Of a DNA stretch of 64,000 nt, positions 1 through 12,083 are shown piece after piece. The notes under the pieces were generated by a model. That model was not told the origin of the DNA, made no database searches, and saw nothing but the letters and a program-made list of their open reading frames with translations. Each line of letters begins with the position of its first letter. Position 1 is the stretch's first letter. The DNA comes from Terfezia claveryi (Eukaryota > Ascomycota > Pezizomycetes > Pezizales > Pezizaceae): the NCBI GenBank assembly GCA_015179025.1, contig WHUX01000103.1, forward strand, positions 62,001 through 126,000, read 5' to 3'. The position numbers and the translations under genes were made by a program.

Positions 1-1409
1 CCAAACGTAGGGATCTTTCCGCTAGAATAATCAACGAGGAACTGTGCTTTCTCATAGGTAAGAAAGGTTTTATCCGAGAATGAGATATATATCCCTGTGG
101 TATCACCGTTGGATATCCAAAAATGTCCCGCCTGTAGTTTCTCTGCCGCTTGCGGGTCTAGATCTTGATTCGCGCCAGGGACCATCGGGGCTGTGCTCAG
201 CGACTGAAGCTTGTGCCATTTCTGGACCCACATATCTGAATTTTCCCCCTTATGCTCAAACACACCATATCTCCACCGTAGGATATGACTAAGTGCTAGT
301 GACCTCTCCGGATGATCCTCTTTCACCTGCTTGATACTCAACAGCGTGCCCAACGGCTTCCTCTTATGCCTGTCGTAGATAATTGTTGGAGTCCCTACAT
401 CCTGTGGTTTTTTGAGCCAGAGTAGGTACATCATCAACGCACATACAACATGCATAATTGTATTCAATTCCAACAATGTAATAGGGAGTCGTTCAACCTT
501 CCTCGCCACTGCCTGGACCAACATCCAGCACGCCTGAATACACACGAGCGTCTTTGTCAACATATCTGCTTTCGATTTATCGTTTATGTCCTCAATTGAC
601 AGCGAGGGGAGTAGGCCTAGGCGCGCGAGGAGCACTGTGCCGCACGGGGTAACAGTCCGCCGGATGTCACGGATATCGCCGCGTTTTTCTTCTTTGCCGA
701 TGACCACTTCAAAACCCCCCATGGCGGCGTAGTAGCCGCGCTCGAGCTCCTCGGGGTTGATGAGGTTTCTAAGACGGGTATACCAGGAGAGTTTTGGGGG
801 GGTTGTGGGGTCGTAGGGGAGAAGCCTGGAACGGGGGGATTTATAAGCCAGCTGATATTGTGGTTAGTACAGTAGAGTCTAACTGATGAGCAAAGTTCTG
901 GCATGGAAAGGACTTTTGTGGAGGGTGTATGCACCTCGATGTCATCGTGATAGTCATCATCGAGATCATGATCGTCGTGCTGGGGTTGTTTTTCCACCTC
1001 TCGACCTCGCTTCTCAAACTCCCTATGGTGTTACACCTTGTCAAACCCCAGCCAGCGATATAGCAACCTAAATCACCTACCTCGCATTGTCGATCTTCCT
1101 CAGCCTCATTGTCACCAACCTTGCCTGTATAAACTGTGACCAAGCCGTATACAGCACCAACTCGGGCCCAATTAACCCCATAAACATCCACCATATTCTC
1201 CTCCATAAAGGCACCGCGAAGCCCCCCCTCCGACGCTCTTTGTACCGTGGGATGTTGAGGTGGATTGCGGTCCAGACGCAGATGAGGAGGGTTAAGACGC
1301 AGCTAGAGATGAGGTCGAAGGTGGAGCGGATATTCGTGCTGCCTTGCCAAAGGGGGGCGGAGTTTGAGGTGGGTCGGAGCAGGTAGGGTATGCCAGTTGA
1401 AGTGGACAT
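1..1409 (-). CDS. Fungal multi-pass membrane protein, C-terminus off window
   Basis: Read on the minus strand as three exons: 1409-1081, 1022-935 and 851-1, continuing beyond the left edge. Introns 1080-1023 (GTAGGT...ATAG) and 934-852 (GTGCAT...TATCAG, with a TACTAAC branch site) keep the frame. Exon 1 starts at ATG 1409 and gives an N-terminal hydrophobic stretch (STFDLISSCVLTLLICVW) followed by WMFMGLIGPELVLYTAWSQ. Exon 3 has ERGYYAAMGGFEVV, then LPITLLELNTIMHVVCALM and YLLWLKKPQDVGTP. This order, with MGGF after exon 2 and LELNT/LIHV plus LWxxKPxxVxTP in a later segment, matches a large family of fungal hypothetical membrane proteins known to me without an assigned function. No stop occurs in the 851 bases of exon 3. 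The GTGCAT donor of intron 2 is the weakest splice call. No function is claimed. Confidence 0.85.
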
Positions 1410-2248
1410 GATTCTGTTTTTTTTGGGGGGGGATATTAATTTTATATATATTTACTTGGATACCCGACCTGGGAAAGGTCACTACTTAGGCCTAACCAGG
1501 AGTTTTTCTTGAAAATAATGAATCTTTTGTATATAAACAAAACTCTCAGGCTGCCTCTCTGTAGGACACGTATACTTACATCTGGGAACTATTCTGCTGC
1601 CCCGCCACTAGCTCTGTGTAACGCTCGATGAGGGCTTTATGTAACGATGTATCCGAAATTGGGATGATGGCGACCTTTCACCGGTTACAGAAGCTTCCCC
1701 CGCAGTAGCACTCGCGGGGTGTCCTTTAAATTCGATTGGCTGAGAATAACGATTCGAATCGAAGACCTGTTAGGTACCTTGTCGATAGGAGCCGGAAATG
1801 TTTTGTTTTGGCCCCCTCAGCCGCACGCATGGTCATGTGGAATTGCCACTGTCGTACAAAGCGAGACTAAAAGATCTACATATGTGGCGTTTACATTTTG
1901 CTGCTCGATTGACAGCGACAGGCGGGTCTGCTTATCCGGGATTCGCGTAATAGGAATTGTATACTCTGTACTGTAGTCGTGAATATATACTAGGTAAGAT
2001 GCTTAATGCCACCCAGAGTAGGCAACATCCCTAGGAAAAAGATTATAGAGCTGGAGTATGTGGAAACCCGATGTTTCCTGCTCATAAGCAAGATCTTGAC
2101 CATGCATCTCAATGACTATTTTTGAACAGTCAGTGTCTCTTGTCAAATAACTTACATGCACACTAGATTTCCGCTACTCTTGCGTCAGTTTGACAAAGCC
2201 TTACAATTTCACATAAATTGTATATGCTACAATTCCAGCATAGATAGT
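1410..2248. other. Intergenic, no recognised feature
   Basis: Upstream region of the membrane-protein gene. Only short ORFs without recognisable motifs or intron structure are present (one of 85 codons at 1719-1976, +). I see no RNA gene or repeat here. Confidence 0.5.
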
Positions 2249-2855
2249 GTACATGTTCTGGGCCGCTCGCGGGCATCGGCCGGCGGGCGGCATACCCTCT
2301 GTGCCGGTCGCGGGCAATTAATATAATTCCTCAATTTGGTAACTGTGAATCGAACAAAACATTCTGCTACACTCAAAAAAAACACCCTGTGAAGTCATTT
2401 TTGACCACCCCTTCCACATCACAGGGAGACGGCAGACATTGAACAAGGGGAGAATTCCGGAAAAAATACCTCAAGCCCTTCAAATGATGAAGTACATGCT
2501 TGTGTAGTTAACAACTCATCACCTTCATCTCTGATGATGAACGGAATGGAGAGGAGGATACTGAGTTTATTGCTACCGTAGAAATCTACAACGTTTCCTA
2601 TGCAATAGGTATTTGAAAATTAGTTTCTTATCTATGGGTTCCTAGCTATGGGGTTTTTAATATATGGGGCCTTATGGTTCAGGCTATATAGACCATCTTG
2701 TACTGAATATCGATGCGCTATGTGGAATTCAGTGAAGTTCGGAATAATCATCATTAAGATATTTTTTGTCTACATCTTGTTGCACAATTTATCCTATAAG
2801 TAAGAAAAATCCCAGCTATTTCTTACTTATAGGATCCAGGTAAGGTGCAAAAGAG
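2249..2855 (-). mobile_element. Truncated inverted copy of the ATGTTCTGG inverted-repeat element
   Basis: This block is an inverted copy of roughly the right 600 bases of the element at 3093-4508. It begins with the terminal repeat ATGTTCTGGGCCGCT, contains the same GCGGGCATCGGCCG subterminal segment, and ends abruptly near GGTAAGGTGCAAAA, which matches inverted sequence near 3897. Right of the break lies 235 bases of Ty3/gypsy-derived sequence. No coding potential is visible. It is either a second, truncated insertion or a rearranged part of the neighbour. Confidence 0.75.
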
Positions 2856-2901
2856 TAAACATGGCAATAGAGGGGTGATCAAGAGTTCATATGGATATTT
2901 T

Positions 2902-3050
2902 TTAGATACTGGTTGCATCTGGACAATGATATTTGAGATAGAAGTTGCTGTCTAAGTATAATATATTTTGAAAGAATTGGATATGGACATCATACTGCTT
3001 GAGCCAGAGTATCTCTAAGACAATAGAGTAGTGGTATTAATAGTGATATA
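2902..3050 (-). pseudogene. Ty3/gypsy pol relic, segment between protease and reverse transcriptase
   Basis: On the minus strand this short open stretch reads YHYSIVLEILWLKQYDVHI, which fits the conserved 'P.VLG.PWL..HDV..' segment found just after the retropepsin in Ty3/gypsy polyproteins. A stop follows after about 45 codons. It continues the protease relic at 4509-4730 on the other side of the inserted inverted-repeat element, so the two were once one reading frame. Confidence 0.6.
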
Positions 3051-3092
3051 TCTTGCTAGTGGTCCTTAATCTTTGTAGTAAGCTTGATAAGA

Positions 3093-4508
3093 TATATGTT
3101 CTGGGCCACTTACCCACTGTGCCGCTTACGGGCAATTTAAATAATTACTCAATTTGGTGTATTTTTTTTTTTTTTAGATACTCATTACTCTTATTCGGTC
3201 CCAGTAAGGGGACCATGAGGAGACAATTTGGTGTATAATGCACTTGTATTGATAAAGGTTTAAGAGTACTGATTACCAAAAAAAAAAGAATTAATAACAG
3301 TATACCTAACTGGAGCTATTCTAGTGACTGCAATAGATTCATGTATTTCCCAGTCTATTAGACCCCCCTCTAACATTCTAATTTGGCTCAGCTAGAGCCG
3401 AGAGGTTATGATCTGTTAGTATATGTAAATAAATTAAGAATTTCAGATTATTCTTAAGGATCGGCAACAACAATTAGAGTCGAAGTTTTTGCAGACACCT
3501 GAAACGAAAACACCAGTAGTTATAGATGCTTGGTGAACTGTGGTTTATCTGAGCAGTTAGAGCATCTGAAATATTATTCTCTAAGCCCATAAGGTCGGTT
3601 GCTGGTTAGAGGCCTTTAATTAGGTAAAAGTTATCAGATATGCCATACTTAACACGATAGTATTCAGGCTGTGATTTTGTAATAGCTTTGCACATAGCTA
3701 GATTTGGCCATATCACAACTGCAAAAATATGATGTTTGTTGTAGCATCGTGCCATTTGATCTCCCATAACTCTGTAAAACAGCATCTACCTGTTGTATAA
3801 TTCCAGGTAGAACCTGCTTCGTTTTGCTTCAAAATCGAGGAATTGAAGTACCTTATTAATCTGAATATAAATAAATGCGATTAAGAAAGTACCGTTTTGC
3901 ACCTTACCTGTCGCCTATAAGTAAGAAATAGCTGGGATTTTACTACGGTAAAAAGAAATCGTAAAACAAGATGCAGACAAAATATTTTAATTATGATTAC
4001 CCCAAACTTCACTGAATTCCACATAGCGCATCGAATTCAGCACAAGATGGCCTATATAGCCTGAACCATAAGGCCCGTCTATAAAAACCCTAAGAACCCC
4101 CGTAGACAAGAAATTAATTCTCAAATACCTATTGCATAGGAAATGTTGCAGATTTCTACGGTAGCAATAAACTCAGTATCCTCCTCTCCATTCCATTCAT
4201 CATCAGAGATGAAGGTGAGAGTTGTTAACTACACAAGCATGTACTTCATCATTTGAAGGGCTTTAGGTAATATTTCCGGAATTCTCTCCTTTTTCAATAT
4301 CTGCCGGCTCCCACTAATCATTAGGAAGGGTATGTGATGTGGATGGGGTGGTCAAAAATGACTTCATAGGGTGTTTTTTGAGTGTAGCAGAATGTTTTGG
4401 TCGATTCACATTTACCAAATTGAGGAATTATATTAATTGCCCTCGACCGGCATAGAGGGTATTCTGCCCGCGGGCGGCCGATGCCCGCAAGCGGCCCAAA
4501 ACATATAT
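3093..4508 (+). mobile_element. ATGTTCTGG inverted-repeat DNA element (nonautonomous)
   Basis: About 1.4 kb bounded by imperfect inverted ends: left TATATGTTCTGGGCC, right GGCCCAAAACATATA. Longer subterminal inverted homology includes AATT...CTCAATTTGGT on the left and ACCAAATTGAGGAAT on the right. A second copy in the same orientation lies at 20495-21810, and a truncated inverted one at 2249-2855. There is no open reading frame of substance. It interrupts a Ty3/gypsy relic and itself contains a SINE-tail insertion at 3163-3223. The AT-rich ends hide the exact target duplication, so the superfamily is not assigned. Confidence 0.8.
3150..3236 (-). mobile_element. 5'-truncated SINE tail with 13-bp target duplication
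   Basis: CAATTTGGTGTAT occurs at 3150-3162 and again at 3224-3236. Between them (3163-3223) are a T run and 46 bases matching the 3' tail of the SINE at 37216-37517 (minus orientation, TCGGTCCCAG...GGGGACCATGAGG). Poly-A tail plus direct repeat is the signature of target-primed retroposition of a very short cDNA. Confidence 0.85.
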
Positions 4509-5250
4509 GATAGTGCCAGATTCAATGGGTCTTCCATCTATAACTTCTACTGAGCATAAGTTTTGGAGCTTGAACATAGATAACTGGTGAACATGGGCAA
4601 ATTTTTCATTTATGAAATCGTAGCCAGTGGCTCCAAAATCAATCAGTATATAGGTGGGTATATGAGTAATTCCACCATTCAATTTCATGGATATAACTAT
4701 ATGATTCTCATCTAACGATTCCTCCTCCAATACTTGAGACTACAAAGATAACGCGGAAATGACAAAGAGAGAAGAAGGAGAAGATATGTTATAGCTCATA
4801 ACAGAGCGATTGTGCTGTTACTGTACAAGCATATTGAAAATGCTGCTCGACATCAGAGGCTTCAGTAATAGGCATAGGGTCAACGGGGGCTTGAGTCAGA
4901 GTGCGGCAGCTCTCATGCGTCGTAGGCTTAGGGGCAGTCCTTTGCTATGTTCCCAGCCCCACTACAGCGGAAGCAGCGGCCTTCTGCTAACCTATTAGCT
5001 CTTTCTTCTGGGGACAGGCGGCCGCGGTTCGCAGAGAGGTCCATAGGTCTAAGAGCAGTTCCCATAACAACAAATAAAGCAGGGGGGTCTGATACAGGGG
5101 CAGCGTAGAGCAAGAGAATTGGCAGCCTGTAGTCGAGCTGTGGGGCAAGTTTATTGGATCTGTGAGGCAGAGCGGGCCTGTATATGCGTTAGAACAAAAT
5201 AAAATCAAGAGCCGGAGGCAAAAACAAAGCGGGAAATAATAAAAATTCAA
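4509..5250 (-). pseudogene. Ty3/gypsy retrotransposon gag-protease relic
   Basis: Minus-strand fragments in order: a gag end with zinc knuckle CFRCSGAGNIAKDC (about 4935-4975; the usual His is Asn), then a protease fragment at 4730-4509 with ILIDFGATGYDFINEKFA, where the catalytic D-S/T-G is D-F-G, followed by EVIDGRPIESG. These match Ty3/gypsy-type gag-pol in the expected order. The frame is broken between gag and protease and then interrupted by the inverted-repeat element at 3093-4508. No intact reverse transcriptase or integrase is nearby. This is a dead copy. Confidence 0.75.
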
Positions 5251-5574
5251 GTGAAGCGGAGCCTCCGTGCTGTCATTAATGGGATAACATCACTTTCTCC
5301 TGCCCCAAATACGCAACACAAAAGATCGCATCCAGATCTGATCCAAGATTGGGAGGATCTCGACCAACCGATATGTATGGGTCAAAGAGGAGGGAGATAA
5401 GGACAGCTGGGGCGCCGCAGAAGCCTTTTCATATATATATAAGCGTTTTACCCAACAGATCTCATTAGTTTTCATCATCCAATTTACGGATTGTTTTATT
5501 TTTTTCCAATTTCACGCAAGTCATCGTCACAGATTTCCAAGTATACCTTTTCTTTTCCTTTTCTTGTATATAGG

Positions 5575-5690
5575 CACCGGACCTGGCAGATTATTAACTT
5601 GCCTTGATCCTGAATCCGCCTGGACTTCTCATGGTCCCTCACTGGAATCGCATTAGTAATGTATATAAAAAAAAAATTAGCACCTTATCC
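5575..5690 (+). mobile_element. SINE family-2 fragment
   Basis: GGACCTGGCAGATTATTAAC followed by CTTGCC and CTGAATCC, then TCATGGTCCC and a run of ten A. The same order occurs at 42270-42370. The last part corresponds to the tail of the SINE at 37216-37517. Target duplications were not resolved. Confidence 0.6.
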
Positions 5691-5898
5691 AAGTGTATTC
5701 CATAGATGGGGGATTTCTGAGACAGTCCTAGAACGTGCTGAGATACTCTATTTAGGAGTGTAACAGTGCCCAATATTACTGTAAGTTATGCCAATGCGTC
5801 TGTTTTTAGATGGTTGGCCACACGCTAAGCTATATAACCTCAAAACATTTAGTCGGGGAAACAAGAACACTGAAGTGCGACTAGCTCAACTACCTAAA

Positions 5899-6068
5899 AG
5901 AATAGGGATTCCCGAAAGGCCAGCGTCCGACAATACTTAAACTCCCAGACTACCTCCTCGTAGCAGAGAGGCTTCGTCACATGCTCATCAACTTTAGTAT
6001 TGACCTGGCCACCCAAAGTTTAGATATGGCAGAGCACAAAAGATGCTTTGCTTTCTTCAATACATCTC
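5899..6068 (-). pseudogene. 5S rRNA relic interrupted by about 60 bp
   Basis: The segment AGGGATTCCCG...AATACT (5899-5938) and the segment CTGGCCACCC...AGATATGGCAGAGC...CTTTCTTCAATAC (6003-6068) resemble the two halves of the 5S genes at 61252-61643, in the same order and orientation. The intervening stretch does not match 5S. Many positions differ, so this would be a dead, interrupted copy. Confidence 0.4.
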
Positions 6069-6533
6069 AATCTCTTCGGTGTTTATCCCTATAACTTCAC
6101 ATTCTAGGGTTTTGAGCCAATAGCGTAGATACCATTCCCCAGGATACTACCTTAGGAAATAAAATAAAATTATTCCGATAACTCAAGCTCGTAGTAAGGA
6201 GTTGATTGCTATGCAATATCAAAGATACATGCCAAAGGATCACTGTTACCCTGAACTCTCTGCCTCATGTGTCCTATCTTATGGCCTTGGGAGCACCTTC
6301 CGTATCGGTAGGTTCCCGCTGGACAAAATTCCGAAAAGCTATTTAAACTCAGCACCCTTGGAACGCTTGAGTGCTACGTGTGTGGTGAAAGTGAGTCGGT
6401 TCACGAAAAACTACGATATGAATCCGCGTGCGGATATTGCCGATATATATGGTAGATGAATGCTCTTCGATTCTAAATGTGCGAGTAACGGGAAAATCAG
6501 TACCAGGCGTGAACAATTACTTAAGATATAGCC

Positions 6534-6680
6534 TTCCACCCCGCTCCCTGTCTACCAACAGTCACTTAGCTGAAGCCCTTTAAGACCACTTCGCCTTATC
6601 CAACCTCCACCCCGCTCCCTATCTACCAGCAGTCACTTAGCTGAAGCCCTTTGAGACCACTTCGCCTTATCCAACCTCCA
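6534..6680. repeat. 71-bp tandem duplication
   Basis: Two head-to-tail units of about 71 bp, each running from CTCCACCCCGCTCCCT through CAGTCACTTAGCTGAAGCCC to CTTCGCCTTATCCAAC. They differ at only a few positions. No coding frame spans both. Confidence 0.9.
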
Positions 6681-9600
6681 TGAGTACTTACCCAATCATC
6701 TTTATAACATCATGAACTTCATAATGCCGGAGCCTCCATGTAACTGTGGCACCACATGGTAAGGCGTCATGGCGTGATATTGACTAGCAGCCGCATGTTG
6801 ACTGGAGCTCAGGCTGCGCCAGTATAGGAGACGGGGTGTATGAAAAGAGCCCAAAAGCAAGACCAGCATATGGTTTGATTCAAAAGTTAAGGTCGAATTA
6901 CTTAGGGCACTATAACTCGTGGAATTCAATGATGTAATCCTTGTCAGCATGCAGTTCAAACTTCCTAAAATGCCACATCCCCTGGAAATCCCAGCGGGGG
7001 GACTCCAGTGTACATTTCCACGAGGCTACGTGGTGATCGCTCCTGCTTGTTATCCTACTCTGTCATATTTTCTAAGTTTACCTTTCCGGTTGGGGTGTAT
7101 ACGGATCTCTGAATGAGCAATCATATTGATCAGTCACCTATAATGATAGTGGTATGTGGATATTACCCCACTCTACCCCCCAATACACACAAGGCTGTAC
7201 ATGTAGGCATTATTTCGAGGCAAAAGACGATCGTTTTGGTAGGTGCCAGCTGACCTTGACTTGGATGCCTGTGATTGAAGATCACTCGATTGAATTAGTT
7301 TTTGTAGGCATGACAACAGATATTAGGATAGTCCGACTGGCCACCATGGTATCAAATCAAACCCTCCCGGAGGTATTTCAACCCGCACCACAAGCACGGA
7401 TCAACGAAGGCTTACAAAAGATCCAGTAAAAGTAATATCTATACACGTATGATAACATAAAAGCTGGTAGATACCTGACCAATCGAAATATATTGACAAC
7501 ATGTAAAGACCCCTCAGCATTACATGTAGATCTAGAGTGGAGTTGGGAATCAAGCGAGCCCTCTAGGTCGATTGTCAGCCCATATACTCTTGATCCCATG
7601 ATATTCTTTGAACCCCAATACATATACATCTAGATTCAGTCATGTCCTGGTATGTATATTACAGGCATGGCACGATGTAATATCATCTAGGTTTATTATC
7701 AGAGCACAAGAAAAACTATCTCTGAGTATGCAATGAAATATTTGAACAAAATATCAGCCAAGAAAACGCCACCACTCTTCCTGACAATTTTGACTGCTGC
7801 AGCATAGGAGAGCCAGGTCCGCAAAAGATAGCCAGCATCCTAAAATTCCCAAGTGCAAGAATATTTGGATAGAAGTTTGGCTTTAGAATTATGCCCATTA
7901 ATTATCTCAATGTGCTTACCAACGAACTGAGTTTGAACCAATGGTATTACCACAAGGTGAGTGAAAATCATATTGAACTATGGTACCCAGCTACAAACTC
8001 TTTCAGCTGCCTGACGTTCCACTGAGCTTCAATGACGTTTACCCTACTCAAGGTAGCTAGCTGCAGGTATCAGAACAAAGTAAGTTTGATATTGAGAGTT
8101 GTCAGATGGCATTCATAGGTAGACCATCCTAAGCCCATATCAGTCATACCACCATATAATGACTCACCCTATAATCACAACTCACAACATATTAAAAATT
8201 CAGAGAGCTAGTCTTGGCACCAGAGAGCAAACATAAAAACCTCCTGTATTCGCTTTAGGAGAGCCCTATTTGGATTGATGCCTCTGACAAACCTGTCGGT
8301 TAATTGTGCAAAATCGTATGCAGCTCTACTAGTTTACCTACCCAGCACGCATGTAATTTTATCAGGTGATGCTTATTGGGGAAAGTCAACATATGTTGCT
8401 ATGTTTGGCGCTAGCTCTATCAGGAAAACCGTGACCAGGGGGAAACCTTAGTCTAGTTGGCACGGGAAAACTAGAGTTACCGAAGTTGGGATGGGCAGCC
8501 GACTGCACATGTATCATCCCATGTCTACGGAATATTATGAAATATATACTTGCACCACAGATCATCATAAACTAATGGTTCAAGTTATCGCATTGCTGTA
8601 TATGTAGATACACTATATATGTATATAAGCATGTATGTAGTCCGTGCGCTGTTTGGCAATCATAGACCTGCTCATAAGCACCTTTACACACCCAAACAAC
8701 TAATTTTCCGTATCGTGATAGTCGGCAACAGGCATGTCCAATTGTACCCAACGGCTCGGTTCCGAATTAACGTCACTCACTCAACAGTCACTGCCGCAGA
8801 CTAGTCCATATCTGCACACTTGGGAAGCCCCTGTCATGCCCAAAGGCAGGTGTTTCAGAGAGACCCCGGCTGTTGGAACCTCTTTGGGACGAATGAACAC
8901 AGTGGCAATCTAAATAACCTCAGTGAGCGAAGGCAAAATCATCTCCTCCGATCAGGTCTTTGCAATCTTTAGTCTAGCGTACCATTGTAACCACAGCCTT
9001 CGGGCCCAAATGGGAATGCCACTGCGAGAAGAAGGCTGTCGATCCAAACAGATTAGCCTACCGCATACAATGTCAAGTTTCGGAGTTTTCGAACCAATCG
9101 CAACAAAGGAATTTACGGATTGGGGCTGTATCCCTGGGAATGCACAGGGTGTCACACCATGAGCCCCGCATGGAGCTACTGCAAGTGCAAACGCTTGAGT
9201 ACATCTCGCGCTAGAGTGATTTTCGCCTGAATCGAGGCATGATATCTGCGGTGCATGCATTCCAACGACCTACATCACATCAGGATAGATCTGCCCTACC
9301 TACGTCGATCGAAGTGCTTTTTCCCATGCACAACTCCCCCACATTTCTCCTAACATGATCCTGATGACCCCTGCTGGATCAGCAAAATCAAGGGCTTCGG
9401 AAAATTGAAATGCTTGTTTGTAATCGTCCCATGAACTTATGTACTGTATCCGCAGTACTATAATGTAGTGAAAATGTGGTATATACATATGCACTGTATG
9501 TATTGCCTATGCGAATGTAGTCGTGAGCGTTGGTAGTTCTTGTAGTCTTCTGCCCTGATTAAATTATCGTTCATAACAGAACTGGGTCGGTGGCAATTGA

Positions 9601-10540
9601 GTACCGGTATCATTACCACAGCCTGAAATAGTAATTTATAAATAGAATAACGTTCAATCTCGAATTCTATCCGGCTGAAAATTGCTTCCAAACGTTAATC
9701 ATACAATATACATAGCATAAGCAAATAATAAACGCCAAGCTGTAAGTAGCCCAAAGAGCATATGAAACAAAAACCTTTAAGCATGTAAAGTCAGTTGCAA
9801 TATGGGCTTGCCAGATAGCCACTGGGGACGTCAAAAAATCGCTGACGTGCTTCCGGTGCAATCAGTTCGGTCACCGGTGGATAGCTAGACTGAACTATGC
9901 CTCTTAGGCTACAGCTACATGTCACTAACATTTATACACCTGGTCCCGCATCACAAGCAATTGGCAAAGGCTTTTGGCAAGTGAAAATCCGTATTACCTA
10001 CCCAAAAATGAGAACTCCCTGTCTCTCCACACAAAATCAATTGCTACCGGTACAGTGGAGATAGTGGAAAATCTACCGCATTTAATATCAGGTACGGGTG
10101 CAGAAATATAAAAGATTAGTTCTGATGCATGCACTCTATTATCCCGAACGCCATCCCATCTGCCTAACAACAAGTCCAAGAAGCTTTCTAAACCACTAGG
10201 GCAAGTCACAAACGTTCTCATTGCTAATCAGAGAGCACAAACCCTGGTTATCGTTGTAAAAACCCCAAAACCCGGTCCAGTGTCCCTCCCTCCCACTCAC
10301 CAAGCGAGAAATAGGTAGAGCTCTGGATCTTTGGTGACAGCGCGTGCAGTACATAGATGCAGGGTACTTGTACGGGCCGGCAGAAGCGTCGCGCTAACGT
10401 TCAAAATTGGTGTATACCTACCCGACCGTTCCTGAAACAGCACAAAGCCAGGCTATGTCTTTGGTATAGCTGACTACCTATTTTACATTTATGTTAGGCG
10501 GAACGAACAGAACTGGAATATTGCTGGCCGTACTATTTGT
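6681..10540. other. Unassigned region with short ORFs
   Basis: No recognisable protein family, RNA gene or repeat was found. Open stretches of 60-100 codons occur on both strands (for example 7154-7429 + and 9994-10221 -), at about the density expected by chance. A spliced, fast-evolving gene cannot be excluded, because several stretches have C-ending codons and possible GTAGGT-type junctions, but I could not chain them. Confidence 0.3.
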
Positions 10541-10561
10541 TGTATGTGGGTACAACTGTAG

Positions 10562-10762
10562 ATGTGCAACCACAACCAAATGGGAGGTTTCTGGACGAAT
10601 GAAACTGTTCTGAACATCAAAGCCTTCACCTTCTCCATGGTTATAAACGGTGAGTCCCACAACCGTAAAGTACATATGCATACGCAGCACGTTGTGGACA
10701 CGTTTCTTCAGCACATACATGATGCATGTATCACTGCTGGCGGGTTTATTCCCCAGATCTAG
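10562..10762 (+). CDS. Possible coding exon, unknown protein
   Basis: A 66-codon open frame with strong preference for C- or G-ending codons (AAC, TTC, ATC, GCC, CAG), unlike the surrounding sequence. It includes INGESHNRKVHMHTQHVV and ends GGFIPQI-stop. I do not recognise the family. It could be the last exon of an otherwise unresolved gene or a fragment captured by a transposon. There is no supporting upstream exon that I can join with confidence. Confidence 0.25.
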   Translation: MCNHNQMGGFWTNETVLNIKAFTFSMVINGESHNRKVHMHTQHVVDTFLQHIHDACITAGGFIPQI

Positions 10763-12042
10763 ATCGGCAAAATAAATTATGAAGAGGTAGGTGTGAAACC
10801 AGGTGATTTTTGCGTACCATTCCTGTAGCGAGCAGGTTCATCCGAAGTGTGACTTGAAGTTAATTTTTATCACGTTGGTACAGTACAATACGATGTATAC
10901 CTACCTGCATGGAATTTCTCTGGTAGATGCATTCCACAAGTACAGCAACTGTATGATCACATATATGTTTTAAGATATAGAAAATGGCCACGGCATGGTA
11001 ACTATTCGACTCTGTACGGTAGACGGCCGCGAAAGGTTTACACATATAGAGTAAATTCTGGGTTCAATTACGGCAGTATATCATGAAGCGCGCTGCTCTG
11101 GGACTGGCATAATTCCCTAACTCTCGGTGGAGTCCGCCGTGCACGCTGGCAGGCGAAGCTAGATCTTCTTGGGTCTAGAGCAACATCATCATCCCCTTTT
11201 CCTTTGCTGTACTTAGCGGAGCAGCCCTGTAGTTTATCGAGAAAAACTATCTGTTTAGACTCAAGGCCTGTCAATCAGTCCTAGCGCACCAGGGGTACGG
11301 TCATATCAGATTAGACTGGCTGCAGGAAAAGCAAGTTGACCAGGGCCAGATTATTGTCATTACCAGAGTACCAAAAGAAACGCACTCGAGTACAAAGATA
11401 GAATGCCGTTGCCCGGTTAGTTAGCGTATCGGATAGAATACACCCCATATCTACCTTTTTTTTTTCTCTCTCCAGATCTTCCTGTGCGTGAGAGGGAAAT
11501 CAGCTGCAGGCAAATCATGAGGTAGGTAGAGTCGTTGCGCGCACTAAATTTGTCACTGTCTTTGTTTTTTTTTTCCTCAAGCGTCTGTGATGTGATGTGA
11601 CGTTTCTCATCCATGGCTAACGTGAGAGGTTCGTCCAGCTTTTCCTGTCAGCCCTAAAGCCATTCTTCTTCTCAGCAGTGAGGTACCGGTACGTACTGTA
11701 ACTGGCTACCTGCATGGACTTGTCGTTTGGATTGTAACTTGAAGTTTGCTCACCCCCACCAGATCACTATGTGGTTACACTTGAGCTGTAGTTGGGAAAC
11801 CCTTTCCATTTTTTGCGCACCTTTCCCCGGTAAGCGAGTCGTCCATTGTGAGAGAGCCAGAAGAGAAACTACTTTGTACCTACGTGAATATCAACTCGGT
11901 GCCGCAGCTGAAGCAAAGATCGCGGGCAGGCTTAGTCTCGCTCGGCCCACCCCGCGGAAGGGAGGAACCTCTCATCAGCGACTTCCCTATTTTAGGCCCC
12001 AGCGAGCGTTATTTAAACCTCTTCGTCATAGCCCTGACTAAA

Positions 12043-12083
12043 ATGTCCCGAAGTGTTCCTGAATTTGAGTGGAATCTAGAGCC
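12043..12083 (+). pseudogene. Possible orphan first exon of a Clr5-type gene
   Basis: ATG at 12043 opens MSRSVPEFEWNLEP and meets a consensus donor (GCC|GTAAGT at 12084). The WNLEP end resembles the 'W..H/P..I..LY' beginning of Clr5 domains, one of which starts intact at 13353. No continuation of the domain was found downstream. It could be a remnant of a neighbouring duplicate or a chance resemblance. Confidence 0.2.
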
